This document shows, piece after piece, positions 25,311 through 31,995 of a DNA stretch of 64,000 nt (positions are counted from its first letter, which is position 1; every line of letters starts with the position of its first letter). The notes under the pieces were generated by a model, which saw nothing but the letters and a program-made list of their open reading frames with translations, had not been told where the DNA came from and did no database searches. This stretch comes from Pseudomonadota bacterium. GTDB lineage: Bacteria; Desulfobacterota; Desulfobacteria; Desulfobacterales; RPRI01. The stretch covers positions 1 through 64,000 of the forward strand of contig JAHITX010000079.1 in the NCBI GenBank assembly GCA_018817425.1, in the 5' to 3' direction. The position numbers and the translations under genes were made by a program.

Positions 25311-26087
25311 ATGAAAAAAGCATTAAAACTTTTGGCCATTTCAATTGCGGTGGTTTTTTTGTTCGCTGGAATTTCTATGGCTGATACGATCAACACTAGG
25401 CCGGTATACACTTCAGGGGGCACTCTTGATTCATTACAAGGTATTATGACTGGTATTGGATCCTCAATTGATGTTCGCGCTGATCAAGAAGACTATGCTA
25501 TTTTTACGAATCAATCTGCTGGCTCCAATGCTGCTTATGTTGCAAGCTTGAGTTGGAACGCAACTGGATTTCCATTTGAATTTGGTATATATGAATATGG
25601 CAATATAACTAATCAAGTAGCTGTATTCAAAGATTCAACTGATGGAACTGGTGCATCAAATCCTGGAGACTATACAACAATTAATTTTGATGCTGGTTCA
25701 GGTACTATTTATTCCGAATTTCATGATGCAGGAACAATAGGGAGTACCGTAATTGGCTCAACAACTGACTGGATGGATTCTTTCGGGTTTTATTTTTCTT
25801 GGGATGCTGGCAACAATATATATTATTCCGAAGATTCCCTTAATGGTACTGGAGCATCCTTTTTAAGCTTTTTAGGAAAAGGTGAAGATGTTACTATCGG
25901 TGGATTAACAGCTAATGACGCTAATCACAGATATGTAGCAATGGAAGGTTGGGGCGGAACTCTTGATTTTAATGATATTGTAGTTCAATTAGAATCGGTA
26001 GTTCCGGTTCCTGAACCGGCTACTCTGCTCCTTCTTGGCTTCGGTCTTGTAGGTCTTGCAGGCGCAAGTAGAAAGTTTAAGAAATAG
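25311..26087 (+). CDS. PEP-CTERM sorting domain protein 2
   Basis: Exported protein of 258 residues. The signal peptide is residues 1-24 (SMA/D cut). The passenger has DUF4114-like features (Gly/Asp-rich beta protein; WGGTLDFNDIVVQLE before the tail, as in proteins with that domain). The tail has VPVPEPATLLLL, a hydrophobic helix, and the basic RKFKK end. Ribosome site AGGAGG is seven bases upstream of ATG. It has its own sigma-54 promoter and upstream box, with heptamers and a terminator after it. The mature protein should be outside the cell or bound to the surface matrix. Confidence 0.92.
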   Translation: MKKALKLLAISIAVVFLFAGISMADTINTRPVYTSGGTLDSLQGIMTGIGSSIDVRADQEDYAIFTNQSAGSNAAYVASLSWNATGFPFEFGIYEYGNITNQVAVFKDSTDGTGASNPGDYTTINFDAGSGTIYSEFHDAGTIGSTVIGSTTDWMDSFGFYFSWDAGNNIYYSEDSLNGTGASFLSFLGKGEDVTIGGLTANDANHRYVAMEGWGGTLDFNDIVVQLESVVPVPEPATLLLLGFGLVGLAGASRKFKK

Positions 26088-26157
26088 ATTAAAAGCAGTT
26101 GCCGGTTGACAGTTTACGGTTAACAGTAAAATAAAGTAAAAACAATAATTCAATAAC

Positions 26158-26193
26158 ATAAAGGCAGGGCTGAAATCGGCTCTGCCTTTTTTG
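26158..26193 (+). terminator. cassette terminator, copy 4
   Basis: AAAGGCAGGGCTGAAATCGGCTCTGCC hairpin given in parts: arm GGCAGGGC, arm GGCTCTGCC, then TTTTTT. It follows a heptamer array that starts right after the PEP-CTERM stop. Confidence 0.82.
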
Positions 26194-26506
26194 TTTCAAA
26201 TATATTTTATCTCTCGCAGAGTTCTCAGAGTCACAGAGTTATTTTAATATTTCCATTTATCTTCGTGATCTCTGTGTGCTCTGTGAGAGAAGGAATAAAG
26301 CTTTTCCGTAAACTGTGAACTGTAAACCGACAACCGGAAATGTCCCTGCCTTTTTTAATTTCTGTTGTTATCTCTCGTACATATTTTGTTTTTTTACCAT
26401 CAACTATAATTTTTTAATCTGGTTCCGTATATTAATGTTTTATTTTATTTAATTATAATTTATAATATTTAACATTATAATTCTATAAAATCCTGGGAAG
26501 TTAACT

Positions 26507-26955
26507 ATGCTGGTAATGACTGTTTATCTTGATGTTTGCGCTTTGTGCAGGTCCTTTGACGACCAATCATTTTTACGTGTCAGACTGGAAACTGAGGCGG
26601 TGAACTCATAATGTCGAAGATTCAGGATGGACAATTGATTATGGCTATATCACCGGTTCATTATGCCGAAATCAATGCAATACCAGACCAATTGGAACGT
26701 TTGGAGTTACTTAGTGTTTTAGAACAGTTCGGTGAATTATTAAATATCAATAAAGCTACTGCACGAAAAAGAGCAGAGGAGTTATTCGCCTTGGGATTTG
26801 GTCTTGCCGATTCAGCACATATTGCATTTGCCGAGGCTGGAAAGGCAAAATTTATCACTTGTGACGACAAGCTGATGAAAAAATGTCGTAAGCATGCGAT
26901 TAATACATGGTGTGGCAACCCTGTTCAATTTTGCGCGGAGGAGGATTTAAGATGA
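26507..26955 (+). pseudogene. PIN-domain toxin, split at an overlapping TAATG
   Basis: The first 34 residues start at 26,507 ([17 protein letters not shown]...) and hold the first acidic residue of a PIN domain. They end at TAA 26,609-26,611. The second ORF starts at ATG 26,611 and runs to 26,955 (114 residues) with the rest of the PIN fold (ADSAHIAFAEAG, FITCDDKLMKKCRK). One missing base near 26,605 would explain the split. The TAATG overlap could also allow restart, giving two chains. If intact it would be a Mg-dependent RNase. The neighbour gene overlaps by ATGA. Confidence 0.72.
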
Positions 26956-27149
26956 AAGCGGAGCGTTATCTTACTGAGGAAATAACGATAAAAAAAGGTA
27001 TTGATGCCCTTGTTAAGGAATTGGGACCGGTTGAGACAATGCGGTTTATAAATTTACCCCGTAAAAGACGTCAGGAAAGCGTAAAACGTCATCGTGAGTG
27101 GCAGAGGATGCTTGTTAAAACGGATTTTTTTGATAAAGTGTTTGAATAG
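26952..27149 (+). CDS. small partner of the PIN protein
   Basis: A 65-residue basic/acidic helical protein (ERYLTEEITIKKGIDALVKEL...RKRRQESVKRHREWQ). The ATG overlaps the PIN stop (ATGA), and a GGAGGAGG ribosome site precedes it, so I prefer this start over an upstream one at 26,907. It sits in the antitoxin place, though behind rather than before the toxin. The family is not recognised with certainty. Confidence 0.65.
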   Translation: MKAERYLTEEITIKKGIDALVKELGPVETMRFINLPRKRRQESVKRHREWQRMLVKTDFFDKVFE

Positions 27150-27161
27150 AGTATTTTTACT

Positions 27162-27218
27162 ACATCTCTCTTCGGTCTTGTAAGCATTGCAGGCGCAAGC
27201 AGAAAGTTTAAGAAATAG
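27162..27218 (+). pseudogene. orphan PEP-CTERM tail 1
   Basis: Reads LFGLVSIAGASRKFKK-stop, the last part of a PEP-CTERM signal, without the PEP motif, passenger or start. It begins 12 bp after the stop of the PIN partner gene, and is followed by heptamers and a full cassette terminator. Only the end of the old PEP-CTERM gene remains. Confidence 0.78.
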
Positions 27219-27288
27219 AGATAAAGCAGTTTACGTTTGACAGTTCACAGTTGACTGTAAAAGAAAGATAAAATAATAATTCAATATC

Positions 27289-27325
27289 AAAAAAGGCAGA
27301 GTCGAAATCGGCTCTGCCTTTTTTG
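27289..27325 (+). terminator. cassette terminator, copy 5
   Basis: AAAAAAGGCAGAGTC, loop GAAAT, CGGCTCTGCC and TTTTTT. It sits after an orphan PEP-CTERM tail. Confidence 0.85.
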
Positions 27326-27408
27326 TTCTCGTTATTAAATCTCAAATTTTTCAACCGGAAACTGGAAACCATAAACTGTCAACTGTAAACCGACAACCGT
27401 CAACCGCT

Positions 27409-27651
27409 GTTAAAGCCGAATATGACCAGCTTGATGAGGAGTTTTCTCTTTTCGATCAGTTTCTGAAAGCTCGCGCGGTTGCCGGTATTACTCAGGCAGA
27501 AGTTGCCAAACGAATCGGGACAACCCAGTCCGTGATAGCTCGCCTTGAATCAGGGAGCGGTAAACATTCACCATCAATTGCCACATTGAAAAAATATGCT
27601 CATGCACTTGGGTGTCGTCTAGAAATGAAACTGGTTAAAGTAAAGTCTTAG
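27409..27651 (+). pseudogene. XRE-type antitoxin, 5' truncated
   Basis: An 80-codon open frame from GTT 27,409 to TAG 27,651. It encodes VKAEYDQLDEEFSLFDQFLK and a helix-turn-helix (GITQAEVAKRIGTTQSVIARLESG), like HigA-type antitoxins. The usual ~10 N-terminal residues and start codon are missing: the frame joins directly to a heptamer array (GTCAACCGCT). No toxin gene is next to it. It is best read as a fragment left by recombination at the heptamers, unless a non-standard start is used. Confidence 0.78.
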
Positions 27652-27750
27652 AAACAAAAAATCACCATGTTTTTTGCTTTTCTGCAAACTGTTAACTGTA
27701 AACCTACAACCGGAAATGTCTCTGCCTTTTTTATTTCCATTGTTAAACCT

Positions 27751-27778
27751 GTAGAGACGCAAAATATTGCGTCTCTAC
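27751..27778. repeat. perfect 12-bp inverted repeat
   Basis: GTAGAGACGCAA, four bases, TTGCGTCTCTAC. A degenerate second copy lies at 29,377-29,403. It could act as a hairpin, but there is no T run beside it. Confidence 0.7.
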
Positions 27779-27872
27779 TCTCAAAGAGCGCCTATAATCA
27801 AAGAGTTTTTTAAATTTTAAACAGTTTCCGTTTTACACTCAACAAACAGCCATAAGCTGTTAAGCGACAAAC

Positions 27873-28076
27873 TTATTTATCAAAAGGAACATTGTGATCC
27901 TGGCCAACTGCACCTCGTTGCTCGGTGATTATATCCGGAACCTCATATTCTATGCGTCCATTTATCCAAATTGGAATTTTGCAATTATTCTTCCTTGCTT
28001 CCTCAGCAACTTTTGCGGCTGCCCTTTGCAAGGCTTTCAATCCAATTACGGCATACTTATTATGTGTTTTCATCAT
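27873..28076 (-). CDS. small protein paired with the zeta-like kinase
   Basis: A 67-residue protein: an Ala/Glu/Lys-rich helix (LKALQRAAAKVAEEARKNN) followed by KIPIWINGRIEYEVPD. It directly follows the kinase stop on the same strand (adjacent bases), so it is probably translated with it. This arrangement fits an antitoxin or accessory, but it does not look like epsilon. The family is unnamed to me. Confidence 0.65.
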   Translation of the reverse strand: MMKTHNKYAVIGLKALQRAAAKVAEEARKNNCKIPIWINGRIEYEVPDIITEQRGAVGQDHNVPFDK

Positions 28077-28589
28077 TTACTCCGATTCATCTATGATAAT
28101 AGGCATTTTACCGGAAGTATCAAAAACAATCCACGAATCCGCCAATTGCTTATAAAACATATTGAAATTCGCCCAACCTCTCTGGAAACGCCGCATAATA
28201 TCTCGTTCAGGGATATTATGGCCCCCTTGTGCAACTCTTAGCTTCACACGTTCTATTGCAAATTCGACTGAAGGAAGCTGTAAAAAATAGATTACAATTT
28301 CATAACCTTTATTCTTCCAATCAATTACATTTTTCATATACCCTTTGCCGCTCAATGTTGTCTCAAAAGCAAACGATTCATTTCTCCTGACACATTCAAT
28401 AATACGTCCTATCATTATTCTACCTGCTGCAATTGCCATTTTTTCAGGTTGGAAAGGAGAAAGACCCTGAGCAATCAGATCTGCATTGATAAAATTAAGG
28501 CATTCCGCTTCAATGGGTAGAAATTCATTTGCAAAACTTGTTTTTCCAGCCCCATTTGGCCCGGCCAATATGTAACACTTTTTTTCCAT
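28077..28589 (-). CDS. zeta-toxin-like P-loop kinase
   Basis: A 170-residue P-loop protein with Walker A AGPNGAGKTS at residues 8-17, FINADLIAQGLSP near residue 33, and FAFETTLSG near residue 73. This is the pattern of zeta-like kinases (small ATPases that, in PezT/zeta, phosphorylate UDP-N-acetylglucosamine). R-rich segments (IERVKLRVAQGGHNIPERDIMRRF) are typical of the stand-alone branch. The gene is intact. Target and toxicity are unproven. Confidence 0.82.
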   Translation of the reverse strand: MEKKCYILAGPNGAGKTSFANEFLPIEAECLNFINADLIAQGLSPFQPEKMAIAAGRIMIGRIIECVRRNESFAFETTLSGKGYMKNVIDWKNKGYEIVIYFLQLPSVEFAIERVKLRVAQGGHNIPERDIMRRFQRGWANFNMFYKQLADSWIVFDTSGKMPIIIDESE

Positions 28590-28624
28590 ATTTACCTATA
28601 ATTCCTGCTCGTAGGTTATAGAAA

Positions 28625-28753
28625 TCAGTACAGATTGTCAAGGAACAATTGGTTATGTGTTTCGTTAAAGGCTTGCTGGATTTCATTGGGCATGGCATTA
28701 TATTGCTTTTTGAATTTTTTACTAAAACGGTAAGAATCTATTCTTTTAACCAT
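28625..28753 (-). pseudogene. RelE/ParE-like toxin, C-terminally truncated
   Basis: A 42-residue ORF: MVKRIDSYRFSKKFKKQY, then MPNEIQQAFNETHNQLFL, and a stop after DNLY. It matches only the N-terminal helices of RelE/ParE toxins, which have about 85-100 residues. The active-site region is missing. The ATG lies inside the end of the AbrB-like antitoxin gene (16-bp overlap), the normal place for the toxin partner. So the toxin is very likely dead. Confidence 0.7.
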
Positions 28754-29016
28754 TTCAGACCTTCCTCTGCTGTATGAAAGGTCGGCGAAAGCTTTTCATT
28801 AGCAATCTCATCATCTACTTCATTTTTCGTTTTCTGCCATTCTTTGTCCCAGTACAACTCCTGTGAAGGATCAATAAGTTTGCGTGGTTTTAAAACAGCC
28901 TGTCCTCTTTCCACATCCACTTCAATATAGTCACCAGGAACTATCTTAAGCGCTGCAAGAACTTTTTTGGGTATCCGGATTTGCCCTTGAGGGCTGATCT
29001 TCATAACTGTTGGCAT
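28738..29016 (-). CDS. AbrB/SpoVT-fold antitoxin
   Basis: A 92-residue protein with a swapped-hairpin AbrB domain at the N-terminus (MKISPQGQIRIPKKVLAAL, then GDYIEVDVERGQAVLKP) and a C-terminal toxin-binding extension (residues 50-92). This is the usual DNA-binding antitoxin of RelE- or PIN-type modules. Its own toxin partner is truncated, so the antitoxin outlives the toxin here. Confidence 0.85.
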   Translation of the reverse strand: MPTVMKISPQGQIRIPKKVLAALKIVPGDYIEVDVERGQAVLKPRKLIDPSQELYWDKEWQKTKNEVDDEIANEKLSPTFHTAEEGLKWLKE

Positions 29017-29138
29017 AATTTACTCCTGTAACAATTAAACTTTTAAACAAAGAATGATAGTTTATGACATTAAAGTCAAGACGGCAAAAACAAGAGGACT
29101 GGTTTAAGTATAGAATAATGCCAATTCTCGAAAATGAA

Positions 29139-29180
29139 GTTCCATGCCTTGCTGGCGCAAGCGGAAAGTTTGGAAAATAG
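29139..29180 (+). pseudogene. orphan PEP-CTERM tail 2
   Basis: Reads CLAGASGKFGK-stop, a degenerate form of the LAGASRKFKK end. No passenger or start. It is followed by the long heptamer array and a terminator, as in the full cassettes. Confidence 0.6.
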
Positions 29181-29183
29181 ATT

Positions 29184-29292
29184 AAAATCGGTTGCCGGTT
29201 GTCGGTTAACAGTTCACGGTTTTAAAAACGGTTTACGGTTGACAGTTTACGGTTTAAAAGTGGTTGCCGGTTTACAGTTCACGGTTAACGGT
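29184..29292. repeat. heptamer array after orphan tail 2
   Basis: GGTTGCC, GGTTGTC, GGTTAAC, AGTTCAC, GGTTTAC and related units over about 110 bp, starting at the orphan tail stop. Confidence 0.8.
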
Positions 29293-29320
29293 AAAAGAAA
29301 GTAAAAAAAATAATACAATA

Positions 29321-29357
29321 AAAAATGGCAGGGTCGAAATTGGCCCTGCCATTTTTT
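29321..29357 (+). terminator. cassette terminator, copy 6
   Basis: AAAAATGGCAGGGTC, loop GAAATT, GGCCCTGCCA and TTTTTTATT. Both arms have changed together (GGG with CCC), which keeps pairing. Confidence 0.85.
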
Positions 29358-29529
29358 ATTTCCATTGTTCAACCTACAGAGTCGCAAAATCTTGCGTCTC
29401 TATTTTATTGTCCCACATCACCATGAATCTTTCTTTGATCTATTTAATAAATGTGCATATAATAAATCCAAATTGCACAAAAAAAACATGAACATATTTA
29501 ATCTGGAAGATAATTTATGCCGGAAGTAA

Positions 29530-29955
29530 GTACAAAGGAATCGCAGACTCTTTGCAGGGCTTGCCATGGGCACTGAGCAATGGTGAGATTCCTGAGGGAC
29601 TGTCGGGGTCCAAGAGCGTGGCATGCAGTGAGAGAAGTACCAGGAACTTGGGAGATCCTTTCGGCCTCCTTGAACTTAAAGGTAGGATGTTTCAACCAAA
29701 AGAAGGGCATCGAGTCAGATTATCTCATAGTACTCTGAGACGGTAACGCTGATTACATGGGGAAGGGGATGACGGTATTGTGCAGCCCGCAAAGGAAACA
29801 TATGCAGATAAGACAGGCTGATAAACATATGCAAACCTCACTGTGGGGAATAGCAATTTTTGTACGAAGCGAACAATACTGAGGAGCCTTGTGCGGAAAA
29901 ACCGCATGCAGGGATCTGTAAGAGGGCGGTCGGGTAACTGGCCGTTCTATCTCAA
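29530..29955 (+). mobile_element. group II intron remnant with internally deleted reverse transcriptase
   Basis: The left part resembles the sequence that precedes the reverse transcriptase ORF of group II introns. At 29,802-29,882 a 26-residue ORF (MQIRQADKHMQTSLWGIA...) matches the start of an intron-encoded reverse transcriptase. Then, with the rest of the ORF gone, comes a domain-V-like hairpin (29,884-29,916: GAGCC...GCGGAAAAACCGC...GGATC, including the AGC triad) and a domain-VI-like stem ending near 29,952. The 5' end (GTGYG) was not found, so the boundaries are approximate. It cannot move by itself. Confidence 0.68.
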
Positions 29956-29992
29956 TGATGTCGGCTAAAAAAGCAAAGTTGGATAAATAATC

Positions 29993-30763
29993 TCATTCCT
30001 TATTATCCGTATCCATCCATGCAGGAAATGAATTGCGGTATTCCTGTAAAACCGAATATGAAAGTGCTGTTGTATGTATGCATTCTTCATTTTGTTTTCT
30101 AAACATGATGTTTCCTGTAGGATCTACTACCGAAGATTGCCCGATGTAGTTGTAGCCGTTCCCGTCTTTTCCAACCCGGTTTACTCCCACAACATAACAT
30201 TGATTTTCGATTGCTCTGGCAAGAAGTAACGTTTCCCAGTGATATGAGCGAGCTTCCGGCCAGTTTGCAACAAACACTGCTACATCATAGGATTTGCTGA
30301 AATTTCTTGTCCAGCAAGGAAATCTCAGATCATAACAAACAAAAGGTCTGATTTTCCAACCATTTAATTCAACTGTTAATTTGTTCTTTCCATCACTGTA
30401 TACTTTTTCTTCTCCGGTCATGCGAAACAAATGCTTTTTATCATAACAATGTAATGTCCCGTCAGGTTTTGCCCATAACAGCCGGTTAAAATACTTCCTA
30501 TCTTCTTTTATTATAATGCTTCCTGCGATATCCACCTGCATGTGGCATGATTTATTTTTAAGCCAGTCTACGGATATGCCATTCATTTCCTGGGCAAGTT
30601 TTGCTGCGTTCATGCTGAAGCCGGTTGTAAACATTTCAGGAAGTACTATAAGATCTGTTTTTTCCCTAATGCCGTCTATTTTTTTATCAAAAACAGACAG
30701 GTTTGCTTTGATATCTTCCCATATGAGCTTTGTCTGTATGATTGTTATATTTAAATCCTGCAT
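29993..30763 (-). CDS. nitrilase-superfamily omega-amidase (YafV/Nit2-like)
   Basis: C-N hydrolase of 256 residues with the Glu-Lys-Cys triad: Glu43 in LPEMF, Lys108 in YDKKHLF, Cys142 in VCYDLRFP. The sequence pattern is that of YafV/Nit2 omega-amidases, which open 2-oxoglutaramate or 2-oxosuccinamate to the oxo-acid and ammonia. It overlaps by 13 bp with the aminotransferase gene upstream, whose product makes such omega-amide oxo acids from glutamine when it transaminates. The two therefore form a salvage pair, probably for methionine or another oxo acid. Confidence 0.88.
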   Translation of the reverse strand: MQDLNITIIQTKLIWEDIKANLSVFDKKIDGIREKTDLIVLPEMFTTGFSMNAAKLAQEMNGISVDWLKNKSCHMQVDIAGSIIIKEDRKYFNRLLWAKPDGTLHCYDKKHLFRMTGEEKVYSDGKNKLTVELNGWKIRPFVCYDLRFPCWTRNFSKSYDVAVFVANWPEARSYHWETLLLARAIENQCYVVGVNRVGKDGNGYNYIGQSSVVDPTGNIMFRKQNEECIHTTALSYSVLQEYRNSFPAWMDTDNKE

Positions 30764-31893
30764 AAATTTTCCGCTGCCTTTTCAAGTGTTTCGTCTTTTT
30801 TTGCAAAACAGAAGCGAAGCATCTTGTGATCGTCATGTTGATTGTAGAATGCAGAAGGAGGAACAGAAGCAACCCCTTGTTCAATCGTCAAACGTTTTGC
30901 AAAATCCATATCCGGTTCATCAGAGATGGATGAATAGTCAAGCATTTGAAAATAAGTACCTTTGCATGGTATTGCTTTGAAACGGGAGTTTTTTAAAAGT
31001 GATAAAAACTTGTCTCTCTTTTTTTGGTAAAAACAGGATAAGCCAAGATAAGCTTCTTCATTTTCCAAAAATTCGGCATATGCGTGCTGTATAGGAGTAT
31101 TAGTTGCAAATGTCAAAAACTGGTGTACTTTTTGAAATTCTGCGGAAAGCGCTTTAGGTGCTAAGCAATAGCCTATTTTCCATCCTGTAGTATGATATGT
31201 TTTTCCAAAAGAACTTATAACAAAACTGCGATCAGCAAGCTCTTTGTATTTTGACATGCTTTCGTTTTTAAGACCATCAAAAATAATGTGTTCATAAACC
31301 TCATCGCTTAAAATAAAAATCCCGGTTTTTTGTATAATATTATAAAGAGCCGTAATATCTTCTTTTAAAAGAACGGAACCTGTCGGATTATGCGGTGAGT
31401 TTAAAATAATAAGCTTTGTTTTTTTTGATACGGTATTTTTAACTTCTTCCCAGTCTATGTTGTAGTATGGAGGTTTCAGTTTGATAAATTTTGGGATGCC
31501 GCCGCTTAAATTAATAGCAGGTACATAGGAATCAAAGGCCGGCTCAAATACTATTACTTCATCTCCTTTTTTTACAACTGCTATTATAGCTGCAAACAAA
31601 GCCTCGGTTGCTCCGGAAGTAACGGTAATTTCGGTGGTTGGATCATACGAGGCATTATATAGCTTTAATGTTTTCTCAGCTATCCTTTCTCTAAGAAGCA
31701 TAACTCCTTGCATAGGAGCATACTGGTTAAAGCCGTTTTTCATATATTTATGCACAAGATCTATCAATTTGGGGTCTGTATCAAAATCAGGAAATCCCTG
31801 CGAAAGATTGATGGCATTATAATCATTTGCAAGATTTGTCATTATTGTAAATATTGTTACCCCGATATTTGGCAGTTTGGATTTAAATTTCAT
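30751..31893 (-). CDS. PLP aminotransferase (YbdL / kynurenine-glutamine transaminase type)
   Basis: Fold-type I class I/II aminotransferase of 380 residues. Features: N-terminal INLSQGFPDFD, the TSGATEALFAA segment, NSPHNPTG, LSDEVYEHIIFD, and the PLP-binding Lys in SSFGKTYHTTGWKIGY. The C-terminus has MLRFCFAKKDETLEKA. Close to methionine aminotransferase YbdL and glutamine transaminase K. It is cotranscribed with the omega-amidase, whose start lies inside its last codons, so glutamine is the likely amino donor. Confidence 0.9.
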   Translation of the reverse strand: MKFKSKLPNIGVTIFTIMTNLANDYNAINLSQGFPDFDTDPKLIDLVHKYMKNGFNQYAPMQGVMLLRERIAEKTLKLYNASYDPTTEITVTSGATEALFAAIIAVVKKGDEVIVFEPAFDSYVPAINLSGGIPKFIKLKPPYYNIDWEEVKNTVSKKTKLIILNSPHNPTGSVLLKEDITALYNIIQKTGIFILSDEVYEHIIFDGLKNESMSKYKELADRSFVISSFGKTYHTTGWKIGYCLAPKALSAEFQKVHQFLTFATNTPIQHAYAEFLENEEAYLGLSCFYQKKRDKFLSLLKNSRFKAIPCKGTYFQMLDYSSISDEPDMDFAKRLTIEQGVASVPPSAFYNQHDDHKMLRFCFAKKDETLEKAAENLCRI

Positions 31894-31995
31894 TTGCTTG
31901 CCTTAATTTTATCTTCCTTCTGTTTTTAACACAGCAACTTTGGGAAAAAGCAAAACAGTGCCGGACTGCTTTTCCCGACACACTGTTTTTTGCTT

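Noticed and set aside
27751-27778. 12-bp inverted repeat as terminator or CRISPR-like unit
   Set aside because: No T run, only one perfect copy and no spacing pattern. No CRISPR array was seen anywhere in the window.
29418-29907. Several ORFs of 60-70 codons within the intron remnant
   Set aside because: Frames cross the structured parts of a group II intron; only the 26-codon reverse-transcriptase start has a recognisable match.
30687-30884. 65-codon ORF across the aminotransferase/omega-amidase junction
   Set aside because: Shadow frame of two strongly supported overlapping genes.
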